Source: Pictodentalium vernedei (Eukaryota > Mollusca > Scaphopoda > Dentaliida > Dentaliidae). Taken from it: a stretch of 64,000 nucleotides of DNA. Under the pieces are notes generated by a model that saw only the letters and a list, made by a program, of their open reading frames with translations, was not told the origin of the DNA and searched no databases. The stretch is taken from positions 245,335,187 through 245,399,186 of the forward strand of contig CM062289.1 in assembly GCA_031216915.1 (NCBI GenBank). The letters run 5' to 3'. Made by a program: the position numbers and the translations under genes. How positions within the stretch are numbered: the stretch's first letter is position 1; each line of letters opens with the position of its first letter. Shown piece after piece: positions 14,101-23,460 of this stretch.

Positions 14101-17100
14101 TGCTTGGATTGTCTAGTTTCTTTATATTTGTGTTCAGGTTACTGATTTGCCGAGCTGTATAGTTTTTGGTGTAAATCTGATAATTTAATCCTGAGATATT
14201 AACCCTTTATCCTTCAAATTGAAAATTTCTCCAATCCCTTTGGCATTCGATAACTTGAAAAATATTGCTTGGATTGTCGACTCAAGTTACTTTATATTTG
14301 TGTTCAGGTTACTGATGTGCCGAGCTGTATAGTTTTTGGTGTAAATCTGATAATTTAATCCTGAGATATTAACCCTTTATCCTTCAAATTGAAAATTCCT
14401 CCAATCCCTTTGGCATTCAATAACTTGAAAAGTATTGCTTGGATTGTCAAGTTACTTTATATTTGTATTCAGGTTACTGATGTGCCGAGCTGTATAGTTT
14501 TTGGTGTAAATCAGATAATTTAATCCTGAGATATTAACCCTTTATCCTTCAAATTGAAAATTCCTCCAATCCCTTTGGCATTCGATAACTTGAAAAATAT
14601 TTCTTGGATTGTCAAGTTACTTTATATTTGTGTTCAGGTTCCTGATGTGACGAGCTGTATAGTTTTTGGTGTAAATCTGATAATTTAATCCTGAGATATT
14701 AACCCTTTATCCTTCAAATTGAAAATTCCTCCAATCCCTTTGGCTTCGATAACTTGAAAAATATTGCTTCGATTGTCAAGTTACTTTATATTTGTGTTCA
14801 GGTTACTGATGTGCTGAGCTGTATAGTTTTTGGTGTTAAATCTGTTATTTTGGTCCCGAGATGTTAACCCTTTATCCTTCAAATTGAAATTTTCTCCAAT
14901 CCCTTTGGCATTCGATAACTTGAAAAATATTACTTGGATTGTCAAGTTACTTTATATTTGTGTTCAGGTTACTGATGTGCTGAGCTGTATAGTTTTTGGT
15001 GTAAATCTGTTATTTTGATCCTGAGATATTAACCCTTTATCCTTCAAATTGAAAATTCCTCCAATCCCTTTGGCATTCGATAACTTGAAAAATATTGCTT
15101 GGATTGTCAAGTTACTTTATATTTGTGTTCAGGTTACTGATGTGCTGAGCTGTATAGTTTTTGGTGTTAATCTGATAATTTGATCCCGAGATATTAACCC
15201 TTTATCCTTCAAATTGAAAATTCCTCCAATCCCTTTGGCATTTGATAACTTGAAAAATATTACTTGGATTGTCAAGTTACTTTTTATAATTGTGTTCAGG
15301 TTACTGATGTGCTGAGCTGTATAGTTTTTGGTGTTAATCTGATAATTTATTCCCGAGATATTAACCCTTTATCCTTCAAATTGAAAATTCCTCCAATTCC
15401 TTTGGCATGAGATAACTCAAAAAATATCAATCCGATTGTCATGTTACTTTATATATTTATTCAGGTTACTGGTGTGCTGTGCTGTATAGTTTTTTATGTA
15501 AATATGATAATTTGATCCGGAGATATTAACCCTTTATCCATCAAATTAGACACTCCTCCAATTAATTTCTATATGTACCCATACCTTGTATGGTGTACAT
15601 AATGTCGGCATCTATGGTGGCCCTCCGTCATACAGCTTTCTACTAGTTGCGCGTATGGGTACACATCTGACGATTTCATCGGCCTATTTTTACCCTTAAT
15701 AGTTTGTTTGCTGGAAGCTGCTAAGCCCATTTGACTGGGAGCAGTGCCCAAAAAGCCTGAAATTCATGTAAAAAAATTTGTATGAACTGCCAGTCACAGT
15801 GCTTTGAAATTTTTATGCAGCTTCCATGGGTACTGAAGATTCAAGTTTGTTCATAGAAAATTTTTCTTGCAGTATTTAGGCTCAAACTTGTTGGTGCAAA
15901 ATTTACGGTCCTGCCCCAAAATTTTATTGTTTAAACCAGTTAGCCAGTTTAAACAAAATGTGATACATACTAGTATCATGTGACTGGCATTTTCTTGCTT
16001 TATTTTTTTTTTCACCCTGCCATGGGAACCCCAGGGGCAAAAAATAGGAAATGCCCATATTTTTAAAACTGCATGGAATAGAGAATTGTTATTTGATATG
16101 AAGCACCCTGAGGATTGGCTTGATTGATTGAGCTGAATAATTTTGATACTTCATGGAAAAGAGACATGTACAAATTGTGAGGGGTCAGGGGGTGTTACTC
16201 CATGCCCCAGTATTTTTGTTGAACTTAAAATGTTCCCAGATAGTACTCTTAGCTGCATATCTGTTTTGAAAACATTTTTCGGGGGGAGGGGAGGGGGCTA
16301 ATGTGGGGTCAGGACTCGATTTAACTGGAATCGCATAGCATTTTGTTATTCAATTTCCGAATTTTGCACATCAATAAATACCTTCCTGATGTTAATTTTT
16401 ATCAACAGCTGATCGATTTGGCAGGAAGACAAAACTTAAAACAAAATTGTCCCTTGCCAGGGTGCACATCTAATCACCATAACCCATGTTAGTATCTAGA
16501 AATAGGGGTCCTAACTGGCACCCTCGAGTCATTACATGAAGGGAAGTGGGAGAAGGGGAGAGTTCTAGTTAGGGATATAGAAATAGCACCCTTCAACCTG
16601 TCAAGAGGCGTGAATTTGAGAATCTAAGGACTGCACTTCACTCCATAGTTATGGCACTAGATTGTTAATAAACTTCAATTCATTGGTTTCTGTGTGGTAA
16701 TTAGACCTTTTTTGAACAATTTTCTCAGGTGAGTGATTAAGGCCCCTTGAGGCCTCTTGCTTCATTATGTCCCTGAGCTCCGAAGGATAGCGATAGATCG
16801 ATGTCGGGTTTTCTCGGTTCGACTTTCGGAATGCACCAACATCGAAAAATCGCATCGCACCCATTTATGAAAAATTGCATTTTCGATGTTCCATAACTTG
16901 AAGGCACTCAATCCCGGGAATCATGAGTGAACACTAATTATAACTTATCTGTTTCAGTTTGTTGATTTCGTATTGTCTCTGTTGCGGAAATTCGATGTGA
17001 ATCAAGTCTTATGTGTTTTGTCCTTTTATTGGCACCCTTCCCAATTGTAATTCACTGAATTTAGACTCGCACTTACAGTCAAGTATACGGTATCCAGTGG

Positions 17101-19779
17101 CCTCGTCCCATGTCGATCTCCTAAACCCAAAGTCACTTCGTCTCAGTTGGGAGCGAGATTGCCAAATATGGGATGAGATCGACATGGAACAAGATCACTG
17201 GCATTCGAGTATACCCCATCCCTTGACTGAGTTGAATCAGATGAATAACTTGTATGTTGACCTTGGCTTGTACTGAATTGATGTTGGCTATTTTCGCATG
17301 TGTAAGTCACGAATTCAAGAAGAGTCTCCCAGGTAATAATCAAGTGAGAAACGTTTGTTGGAAAATTGCACATCAATAGAATTTTTAGCCCATAATATGA
17401 CAAAAGAAACACGGAGTAGCGAGGTTTTATCTTTTTATTTCACACAAGTTGAAACAACAATCTTTACAATTACTTACCTGTTGAACAGATCTTACTCAGA
17501 AGTTTGAGACTTCTTTGGTTCATGTCTACCGAAATTGAAAGTAAATGGTATTTTAACATTGACATCGTGATCGACATCGCAGTTTTGGTTTCTAGAGCAT
17601 CAACACTGACGGGAAAAACCAGCATCTATTCATCTCTACCGGAGGAGGATTCGGGGAGTATCTAGTGAAGCCCTCTGTCCATCTGTCCGCCCGCTCAAAC
17701 ATTTTGCATTGTAATTTCAAAGCCATCGGTCGGATTTGAATCTCCTTTGGTATGTTGATAGACCCACTTGGGGAATGGATATGCACAAGGAACCTGTTCC
17801 ATCCAATAATGTTTCCCAGAGTTATGGCTCTTTTTCATTCTTTTGACTTGGAAAATTTTTCTGTCCCACATACCTTTAAAGCTACTTCGAACATGCTTAT
17901 GGGTCGGGGGCAGTGGCCCACGCCAGGGATCAGCCTGGCAGCTGATTTTAGGGAGAAGTGACTTCCCTCCAGAGACTTTAGGGAGAAGTCAGGATCCAGG
18001 AGGGAGAAGTCAGTGGACATGAAGGAGAAATCAGAAAAAAAAACATAAAACGTATATGACATCGTGACAAAATAAATGAACATAGAGGACACAATTGTGG
18101 AGAAAAAAATAAAAGTTATACAAACATACATACACACACAAAACTAAGTCAGATGGTCAGATGGTATATAACAGAATGTAGGTTAAAAATCCCCCCACCC
18201 CCCTCCCCCCCCACCCCCCAAAAAACTGTGTCGTTCATGGTTTCTGAATACCCCCTAACTCTTTGCCTAACAGTGATGACTAAGGTTACCATGCAGTTGA
18301 TTTTGTATATGAAATTTAATATGACCCATGGTGAGAGTGTTCTTCTCTGTAATAGAAGGTATATTCTTTTTAAAAAAAATATTTAAAGTGTTTAAAATAA
18401 ATTCCAATTTCATTTAAGAAGCTGGGTCATTCATGGTTTCTGAATGCCCTAACTGAGTTGAAAAGCGTAGTTAAAAAAGTTTTCGATATCCTTCGTAAAT
18501 TAAGCATTATTGACAATTTGAGTTAATTTATTTCTCAGGTAAATGACAAAATATTTCAGTTGTCTGCCTTCCCGGCTGCCCTGGGTAATAAAACACTGTT
18601 CAGAAAACTGACAATTTCTGCCAACCACCTTACACTGACACGTGCGATTGGTGCTTTGAAGGTCTGCCATTCTTATCCATCCAAATACCTGTGATTTCTA
18701 TTGTAGCCTTATTACATTTAACGGTTAACCCCCTTCCAACACAACTTCGCAAGTTTTCAAAGAAAAACATTCAATGCAAATTGCAGGGCGAATTTCAATG
18801 CAACCAATTTTTCAGTGGAACAGAGCGTAACCGCAAGCAATTTCGATATGGACGAACTGTCTCCAATACATTTTTGTTTGTTTTGAAACGGTGGTTAACT
18901 TTAATAAATTCTTGTGTGATTCGTTGTTTTGGCTGGCACTTTTCAAATAGCCATTTTGTGCTGGTTGCTATCAGTTGGGGCGAATTGTTCGAACGTCTAT
19001 GCCATTACAATTCTTTTCAGAAATATAAAATTGGGCTAGTTTAGGCTATTTTCATAGCCGTGTGACGGACTTTAACAGCAGCCGTGTTTACTTTTTTGCG
19101 AATGTGGAAGCGGGTGTTTTTAAAAAATAAAACATAAGAAAATACAGTAAACTGCCATGTCTCCCAAGGAAGTTTTGGAGGACGACTTGAATTTCGCCCC
19201 CAATGTAAGCCAAGGCGACTTGAGGAATGACAAGGCGACTTCTTCGCCCAAGTCGCCCACTCGGCTGACCCCTGGCCCACGCATTGCATATCCCTTGTTA
19301 TATATTTAACAGTGCTCGCTAGTAATCCCCCATCCCACCACACACACACACTAAATTGTATGGAATTAATTTTATAAATGAAGTACAGTTTGAAATTGTG
19401 GTAGCTTTGTCTGCAGAACATTACTAAATTATGTGTTTGTTTTCACAGTTTGTTTATCTTCATTATTTTTCAGGAACGTGTTGGTCGAAGATGTGGAGGC
19501 TTGAGGGTATTAAACTCCTACTGGGTAGCTGAAGAAGCTACCTACAAATTCTATGAGGTCATCTTAATTGATCCTTGTCACAAAGGAATAAGGCGTGATC
19601 CTAAGATAAACTGGATTTGCAAAGCTGTGCACAAACACAGAGAGCTCCGTGGACTCACCAGTGCTGGCAAGAAATCTCGGGGACTGGGTAAAGGACATCA
19701 CTTCACCAAGACCATTGGAGGATCACGTCGTGCCAATTGGAAGAAACACAATTCAATCAGTCTTCGCAGAAAGCGTTAA
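1940..19779 (+). CDS. RPL15: 60S ribosomal protein L15 (eL15), three coding exons
   Basis: This is a structural protein of the cytosolic large ribosomal subunit that binds large-subunit rRNA. The coding exons are 1940-2111, 9867-10003 and 19474-19779. They join as 57 codons plus 1 base, 137 bases, and 101 codons plus TAA, giving 204 residues, the length of human RPL15. The family hallmarks are all present in order: N-terminal [18 protein letters not shown], the basic [20 protein letters not shown] around residues 65-84, VLNSYWV near 115, and [16 protein letters not shown] near 163-178. Both introns have GT...AG ends. The first splits a Gly codon (G|GT) and the second falls between codons after SVAE. 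The ATG at 1940 starts the conserved MGAYK. Only 21 bases of 5' UTR precede it in this exon, so an upstream non-coding exon is expected but was not located. The identification rests on the protein sequence and is very secure. Confidence 0.98.
2490..2645 (+). mobile_element. Diverged tRNA-headed SINE (partial)
   Basis: A box-B-like AGGGTTCGGTCC is followed by the body found in the other SINEs here: TTGTGTTTTTGGGCAAGGCA, then CCATATGGAGGTATGGTGGC and TGTGTACCAAG. The 5' box A part is degraded, and the 3' tail with AATAAA repeats is missing. Confidence 0.6.
2700..3454. other. Unassigned intronic sequence
   Basis: No gene is visible. At 3240 a hAT-like end (TAGTGTTGGGTCGGTGTCGG) begins a segment rich in CGGTG/CACCG repeats, but I could not find its partner end. 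Confidence 0.35.
3455..3812 (+). mobile_element. 5S-rRNA-headed SINE (SINE3 type)
   Basis: Bases about 3462-3520 read GAAAGTTAAGCAATGTTGAG, then CCCGGTTAATCCTTGGATAG, then GTGACCATCTG. This matches the internal half of 5S rRNA (GGAAGCTAAGC...GGTTAGTACTTGGATGGGAG...GACCGCCTG), which holds the Pol III internal promoter. The body that follows (TGTGTCCTTGGGCAAG, CACATGGGGGCATGATGACG, GGTGGTTCTCTC, AAACTGTCACGGTC) and the AATAAATAAATAA tail are the same as in the tRNA-headed SINE at 36392-36742. Confidence 0.75.
3877..4072 (+). mobile_element. SINE 3' body with 10-bp target duplication
   Basis: It is flanked by AATCAGAATC (3867-3876 and 4073-4082). The body has GTAAAATAGGACCCAGTCA, TAAAATGGGCAACATGG, TATGTGACCTTAAACACC and an AATAAATAAATA tail. 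It inserted into a HINE-type monomer (the CCAATCAGAATCTTTTGATA phrase). It is 5'-truncated and has no Pol III boxes. Confidence 0.75.
4140..4556 (+). repeat. HINE-monomer-like sequence
   Basis: Degraded copies of the TTTGGGCTCC / CAAGTTTG / GATATTTGGTAT monomer seen at 7.5-8.5 kb and 20.4-21.2 kb. No ends are recognisable. Confidence 0.4.
4557..5121 (+). mobile_element. HINE-type element (AGCTCATCAAC family)
   Basis: The 5' end TAGCTCATCAACGAAGTTG folds into a hairpin (AGCTCA..CAAC / GTTG..TGAGCT). Two monomers of about 190 bp follow (TACATGTACATGAGTGGAGG at 4801 and 4990). The 3' end is GTTGGTGAGCTG, the inverted partner of the 5' end, then a GGGTG-ATGGA-CACCC hairpin and CCTTCTTTT. It is small and complete-looking. 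A head of the same family lies at 55106. Confidence 0.65.
5122..5635. other. Unassigned, C-rich and A-rich tracts
   Basis: No gene is visible. Interrupted poly-C runs at 5291-5325 are followed by A8, and further A-rich tracts lie at 5440 and 5581. Confidence 0.4.
5636..5780 (+). mobile_element. HINE 3' end fragment
   Basis: The segment CATCTGACATCGACAGCG ... GACTTCATTTCATTC to TTAAGGGCCCTTGGGGCCTC parallels 23015-23175 (same order, same GGCCCCTTGGGGCC hairpin). It is a tail without its 5' part. Confidence 0.55.
5795..8536 (+). mobile_element. HINE-type element with nested hAT
   Basis: It begins with a C-rich hairpin (CCTCTCCT ... AGGAGGGGG, 5803-5832) and TTTGTCCGTC. Tandem monomers of about 165 bp follow: first a CTTAACTCCTACA / TCTGAAGTATCATTATCAAG type, then from 7.5 kb a GATTCAAGTTTGTTCAAATC / TTTGGGCTCC type. 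The 3' end at about 8495-8536 is CAGGTGAGC, a CCCATGGG hairpin and CTCTTGTTTTTT. The change of monomer type part way suggests either a composite element or two merged copies. A hAT element is inserted at 5917-6766. Confidence 0.6.
5917..6766. mobile_element. hAT-type non-autonomous transposon
   Basis: Perfect 8-bp target duplication GAAGTATC (5909-5916, 6767-6774). The inverted ends are TAGAGGTGAGCCAGT and the complement of ACCGACCCAGCTCTA. Removing it restores the surrounding HINE monomer (GGTCTGAAGTATC|AGTATCAAGTG), which matches the next monomer near 7085. This proves insertion into a pre-existing repeat. No transposase frame is present. Confidence 0.85.
8537..9597 (+). mobile_element. HINE fragment with complete 3' end
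   Basis: The 3' about 200 bases (from 9383) match 23175-23375 closely: GCTTTCCTAGGACCAGCAG, TTGCCTTTGGTTGTGTCAT, then GAGCCAAGTGAGC, the GGCTCACTTGAGCC hairpin and TCTGGTTTTT. No 5' head was found. A poly-G run lies at about 9345-9358. Confidence 0.5.
9867..10003 (+). CDS. RPL15: RPL15 second coding exon
   Basis: It is bounded by TTTTATTGTAG at 9866 and GTAACT at 10004. It encodes residues 58-103 ([15 protein letters not shown] to LRSVAE). Its 137 bases plus the single base carried from the previous exon make 46 whole codons. Confidence 0.97.
10042..10101. repeat. Imperfect hairpin
   Basis: The arms TTTTCACTCAAATC..ATGGCTGCT and AGCAGCCAT..GATTTGGTGAAAA pair over about 29 bases around a GGAA loop. 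It starts 38 bases after the 5' splice site at 10004. It is probably a MITE remnant. Confidence 0.5.
10443..12001. mobile_element. hAT-type element containing a HINE
   Basis: The left end is TAGAGATGGATGGTTAACC and the right end GGTTTTC..CCGCCCATTTCTA, inverted (TAGARATGG). The flanks are GTTTCTTC (10435-10442) and GTTTCTTT (12002-12009), an 8-bp duplication with one difference. Subterminal AACCGAAACCG / CGGTTTTG repeats occur at both ends. A G23 run lies at 10971-10993. The HINE at 11200-11915 is nested near the right end. No coding capacity was seen. Confidence 0.75.
11200..11915 (+). mobile_element. HINE-type element (ATCCCTCCGAAAA family)
   Basis: The 5' hairpin CCCTCCGAAAA / TTTTCGGGGG is followed by a (GTCC)n microsatellite at 11253-11272. 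The head is repeated at 11449, again with GTCC repeats. Monomers of about 162 bp begin TCCGGATGATAACTTCCC at 11284, 11546 and 11708. The 3' end TTTTTTCGGGGGGAT is the inverted partner of the 5' end, followed by a GCTGCC/GGCAGC hairpin and CTCTAGTT. The repeated head suggests an internal tandem duplication. Confidence 0.7.
12226..12465. mobile_element. Palindromic MITE, piggyBac-like (copy 2)
   Basis: It is flanked on both sides by TTAA (12222-12225, 12466-12469). It begins CCCTTTACCTAACAT and ends ATTGGGTAAGGGG. The centre is a long hairpin around GGAACGAGCTCAAATAGCTCGTTCC. TTAA duplication and a CCC start are piggyBac traits; no transposase is present. Confidence 0.75.
12470..13130. other. 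Intronic sequence with simple repeats
   Basis: Three near copies of TTTCAGGGAAA lie at about 12510-12570, poly-C runs at 12712-12725 and 12743-12757, and an (AC)n tract at 12762-12780. No gene is visible. Confidence 0.5.
13141..13258. mobile_element. Short hairpin MITE
   Basis: A 118-bp imperfect palindrome. GACAGTAAAGTGATCTGGTT on the left pairs with AACCAGATCACTTTACTGTC on the right, allowing for scattered mismatches further in, around an ATATCTGG centre. No target duplication is clear. Confidence 0.6.
13785..15691 (+). mobile_element. HINE-type element (ATGTGTACCCATAC family)
   Basis: The 5' hairpin ATGTGTACCCATAC / GTATGGTACACAT is followed by GTCC/GTCT-rich sequence. About ten monomers of 165 bp follow, each with CCTTTGGCATTCGATAACTT and AACCCTTTATCCTTCAAATT. 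A second, shortened head lies at about 15571-15640. The 3' end is GCGTATGGGTACACAT (the inverted partner of the head), then a CGAT-TTC-ATCG hairpin and GCCTATTTTT. This is a full set of ends. Confidence 0.75.
15710..16765 (+). mobile_element. HINE fragment with 3' end
   Basis: Degraded GATTCAAGTTTGTTCAT-type monomer sequence ends at about 16727-16762 with TCTCAGGTGAGTGA, the GGCCCCTTGAGGCC hairpin and TCTTGC. No head was recognised. Confidence 0.45.
17076..17229. mobile_element. Imperfect palindromic MITE
   Basis: The ends CAGTCAAG / CTTGACTG and the internal arms CCATGTCGATCTC / GAGATCGACATGG, CCAGTG / CACTGG pair across 154 bp. Host relevance is unknown. It lies in the last RPL15 intron. 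Confidence 0.5.
17230..17915. other. Unassigned, with a HINE-like piece
   Basis: 17620-17900 has TCTGTCCATCTGTCCGCCCG and TTCCCAGAGTTATGGCTC, a microsatellite-plus-monomer pattern as in the HINEs, but the termini are too degraded to define an element. The rest is non-coding. Confidence 0.35.
17924..19274. mobile_element. hAT-type non-autonomous transposon
   Basis: Perfect 8-bp duplication GCCCACGC (17916-17923, 19275-19282). The inverted ends are CAGGGATCAGCC and GGCTGACCCCTG, the classic hAT CAGGG form. Iterated subterminal motifs occur on both sides (AGGGAGAAGT on the left; GGCGACTT / AAGTCGCC on the right). The 1351 bp have no transposase. Bases 18183-18221 are C-rich. Confidence 0.88.
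19474..19779 (+). CDS. RPL15: RPL15 last coding exon
   Basis: It follows a pyrimidine-rich acceptor (TTATTTTTCAG, AG at 19472-19473). It encodes residues 104-204 ([17 protein letters not shown] to ISLRRKR) and ends in TAA at 19777-19779. Compared with the human protein, as recalled, the C-terminal tail is changed but keeps its length and basic character. Confidence 0.97.
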   Translation, partial: ERVGRRCGGLRVLNSYWVAEEATYKFYEVILIDPCHKGIRRDPKINWICKAVHKHRELRGLTSAGKKSRGLGKGHHFTKTIGGSRRANWKKHNSISLRRKR

Positions 19780-19860
19780 GATTTTTCTTTATTTTTTTTT
19801 TCCAAAATATGCAGTTATATTTTGCATTATGAAGAATAAAATGAGATGACTATTCAGTTC
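19780..19860 (+). promoter_or_regulatory. RPL15: RPL15 3' UTR and polyadenylation signal
   Basis: A T-rich 3' UTR follows the stop codon. A canonical AATAAA lies at 19835-19840, 56 bases after the stop, so cleavage is expected around 19850-19860. A short 3' UTR is usual for ribosomal protein mRNAs. Confidence 0.75.
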
Positions 19861-20300
19861 TGAGTACCCAATATTGTTGAGATCAGTGGAAATTTTTCAA
19901 ACCCTTCCCTTTCTGATCTACATTAAAGTGCTATATCTGGTAAAGTTAGAATACCTGTCTGTTGTAGAAACTATTTTTTCTATTCATATGTGAAAAATGT
20001 GTCTGTAATTTGTGTCTGCTTTCCCTGTCAAGTAAAGTTTGAATTGTTCTGTCTTTTTTTCTGCTGTCTGGATTTGAAATTGTACTTCTTCCGTAAATTC
20101 TAGTCAATGCAAGCTTGTGAGTAAAGGTGAAATCCAGTTTAGACATTCAGGTACAGGTCCTTGGGACATTGTAAAAGTGCTCATTTTTAAACACACATTC
20201 CAGACTGTTGTAAGTTCCCTAAAATCGGACTTTCTTAGAAAAGTAGAGGAATGTCCTTGAAGAAATTCGAATATATTTAGGCAACCCCATTGCTCACTTT
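19861..20300. other. RPL15 downstream sequence
   Basis: No gene or repeat that I can name. This is ordinary AT-rich sequence between the RPL15 poly(A) site and the next HINE. Confidence 0.5.
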
Positions 20301-21489
20301 TAGCTCACCTGACTGAAAGTCAGGGGGAGCTTAAGTGATCACTTTCTGTCCGTTGTCTATCAGGCGTGAACTTTACATTATCGACTTCTCATAAACCACT
20401 GGACCAAATTGAACCAAATTTGATATACATGTTCTTTATCATATGTCAATTCAAGTTTATTCAAATAAAGATGCCATGCCCACAAGGGACATAACTTGAT
20501 AGCACCCATAAATTGTTTTCCAAAATTAAAAAAGTCATCTTCTCCAGAACCATCAATTAGAATGTTATGATATTTGTTATACAACATCTCTAGGAGGGTT
20601 AGATTCAAGTTTGTTCAAAAGAAATCTGCTCCCTGGGTTGATATTTGGGCTCTCTATTGGAGCCTGAATTTTAACTTAGTGCAATATGAAGGAATTTCTT
20701 TGAAAATCTTCTCCAGAACCATCAATTAGAATCTTCTAATATTTGATATACAACATCTCTAGAGGGGTCAGATTCAAGTTAGTTCAAATCGGATCCCTGG
20801 GTTGATATTCGTGCTCCCTATGGGAGCCTGAATATTAACTTCGTGCAATGTGTGGAAATTTTTTTGTAAAATCTTCTTTAGATTCACCAGTCAGAATCAT
20901 TTCATATTTGGAAAACAACATCTATAGGGGAGTCGGATTCAAATTTGTTCAAATCGGATCCCTGGGTAAACATTTTGGCTCTCTAGTGGAGCCCAAAGTT
21001 TAACTTGGTGCAGTTTGAGGATATTTCTTTAAAAATCTTCTTCAGACCCACCAGTGAGAATTCTGTTATATTTGGTGTAGAACATCCCAAGGGGATCAGA
21101 TTCAAGTTTGTTAAATTTAGTCCCTGGCTCAATATTTGTCCTCTCTATGGAGGTGGGCAGGAGAGGAGCATATTAGGTTCAAGTTTGTTCAAATCCATTG
21201 ATTAGTGTTTTTCCATAAAATTTGCCTTTCATGACTTCATTCCTTTGTGTACAAGTGTTGATGAACCGTGTTTAACTGAATGTGACCCTTTGGGGCCATT
21301 TGTGTTCAAAATGTGTCATCTTCAAACCCACTGTGTCAAATTCAAATATATGTGGCACAGACCATCTTTTGAGTATACCCTTTCTACTTTTTTCAGATGA
21401 AGCTGCTGGCATCTTCAGGGTGTTGTTAATGCCCCAAAAGCATAAAAATCTTCTCATGAACCACCAGAGAGAATGCCTTTTTATTTAAT

Positions 21490-22250
21490 GCTCGGGCATC
21501 AATTCACGCTGAAAAATTAAGTCATATTCCCCTGTCGGTCGGCTAAACGAAATATCAAAATGATATTTAGAAATCGATATTTCATCGTAGGTTCGGATGA
21601 TGAATCACATGTACTTGAATTCCAGAGTCCCAAATACAAACGAATTCGAATAATTGATAGTGACAGTGACTAAATCAATTCATTAAATCAGCGGTTTCAA
21701 AGTTTGACTTTCTCATTCACCTTCCAGCGAAAAGCCGAAATCACTTTCAAATTTCTTCAGTTCAACTTCACACGTCTTCAGTGCATTGAGTTCAAAAAAA
21801 ATAAAATGACGTGTCTTGTTATTGAAAATAAGAAAGTGGTGTTTTTTGTTATTGTTCTATTTCTTCGAAACACATTGCGATTATTTCAATTCGCCAGCCT
21901 TGGTAAATCGTAAAGTTAGGGGAGAAATAAGACGGGACTACTTTTTGTGCGGATATTCACACATTCCAATGGTTGGAGTTTGGTTGTTGTAATTTTTGTA
22001 TGGACGCCGGTTCGGCACATAAATTTTGCGCCTTAATGGCAAATAAAGGCCACAAATTGGAGAGTTTGTAGTCGTAGAGCATTAAATAAAAAGAAAATTC
22101 ACGAAAATTTGATGAATACCGAAAATATCTCGTTCGTGGCTACAAGAAATATGAGGATCTTCACTCGCGACTGCGTCGCTCGTGAAGGTCCTCATATTTC
22201 TTTGTAGCCACTCACGAGATATTTTCGGTATTCATCAAATTTTCGTGAAT
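21490..22250. mobile_element. Insert within the HINE, ending in a perfect hairpin
   Basis: The sequence leaves the HINE monomer pattern at about 21490 and rejoins it at 22251 (TTTGGTATGGAACTTCC). The left border has ATTCACGCTGAAAAATT and the right hairpin ends ATTTTCGTGAAT, a short inverted match. I could not define a target duplication. Confidence 0.4.
22097..22250. repeat. 154-bp near-perfect palindrome
   Basis: The arms ATTCACGAAAATTTGATG..GAAATATGAGGA and their complement pair nearly throughout, with a short centre at GCGACTGCGTCGC. Very few mismatches remain, suggesting a recent origin or conversion between arms. It could form a long hairpin RNA if transcribed. Confidence 0.8.
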
Positions 22251-23460
22251 ATCCTCTATATATTTGGTATGGAACTTCCTTTGCTGGTGCAGATAAAAGT
22301 TTGTTCAAGGGAAGTTTGTAGGTCAATACTTGGGCTCTCTGTGGAAGCATGCCCATTTTGGGCACCACCCAAAATTTGTATTTCAAAAACCAGTGGGCTG
22401 ATTTGTACCAAATTTGGCATCTAGTATAATTGGGTCATAAATACTTGATTGATGCCCATATTTCAAAAATTGCATGGAGCAGAATATTCGTCTGGCGTGA
22501 ACTTTAAATTATGAACTTGTAAACCATTGGACTGAATTAAACCAAATTTGATATGCATGTTCCTTTCAAGGTCAGTTCAAGTTTGTTCAGATAAAGTTGC
22601 CACGCCCACATGGTGCACCACAAGGGGTGTTACTCTGACAGCACCCATAAATTGCTTTCAAAAATTATAAAAATCTCCAGAATCATCAATTAGAATAGTC
22701 TGATATTTGGTATGTAACATCTTTAGTGGGTTTTCAGGATCCAGTGCTCAGAATCTTTTCACATTTGGTATACATCATCTCTAGAGGGGGGGGGAGGGGG
22801 GGGGGGCAGATTCAAGTTTGTTCAAATCGAGTTCCTGGGTTATTATTTGGGAGCCCGAATTTTAACTTGGTACAATATCAGGAAATTTCTTTTAAAAATC
22901 TTCTTCAGACCCACTTGTCGGAATCCTTTCATATTTGGTATTCAGTATCTCTGGGGGGTCAGATTTCCAGATTGTTCAAATTGAGTCCCTGGGTTCATAT
23001 TTGGGCTCCCTATGATATGATAATCATCCGACATGGACACTAGAGTTATGAATAATTTCATGACTTCATTCGTCTGTAGGGTTGATGAACCATAACTAAC
23101 TGAATGTGATCAAAAATACTTTTTTGAACCAATTTGTAGGTGATGGTTTAAGGCCCCTTGGGGCCTCTGGTTTGAGACTTCACAGAACACACCTTTGTTT
23201 TTGCCTGAGAAGCTTTCCTGAGACTGGCAGAAATAAATGGCCAAAAAAATTGCCTTTGGTTGTGTCATGGCAAATCAAAAAATGCTCTTGCTGTCCATCA
23301 CATACTGACATAACTCATCCCTTTTGACAACTTTAGCCAGGTGAGCGTTTTGGGCTCACTTGAGCCTCTAGTTTTACTTCACATGTGTTCTGTCTGATAT
23401 ATTTGTCTGTTTGCATTTTCGGGAGCATCTGTTGGCTGTACCAACTTTTGACTTGTTTTT

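Larger units (their letters stand above)
10004..19473 (+). other. RPL15 intron between coding exons 2 and 3 (9.5 kb)
   Basis: This GT-AG intron holds two hAT elements (10443-12001, 17924-19274), a TTAA-flanked palindromic MITE (12226-12465), two HINEs (11200-11915, 13785-15691), HINE fragments and two other hairpin elements. No exon-like frame was seen between the two splice sites. Confidence 0.9.
20301..23375 (+). mobile_element. HINE-type element (TAGCTCACCTGACT family), composite
   Basis: The 5' end TAGCTCACCTGACTG folds with AGTCAGGGGGAGCT and is followed by GTCCGTTGTC. Monomers of about 168 bp (GATTCAAGTTTGTTCAAATC at 20603 and 20771, TTTGGGCTC, CCAGTCAGAATC) recur. There are two 3' ends: one at 23135-23175 (GGCCCCTTGGGGCC hairpin) and a full one at 23328-23375 (CCAGGTGAGC, GGCTCACTTGAGCC hairpin, TCTAGTTTT). 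Non-monomer DNA including a perfect hairpin interrupts it at about 21490-22250. Confidence 0.65.
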
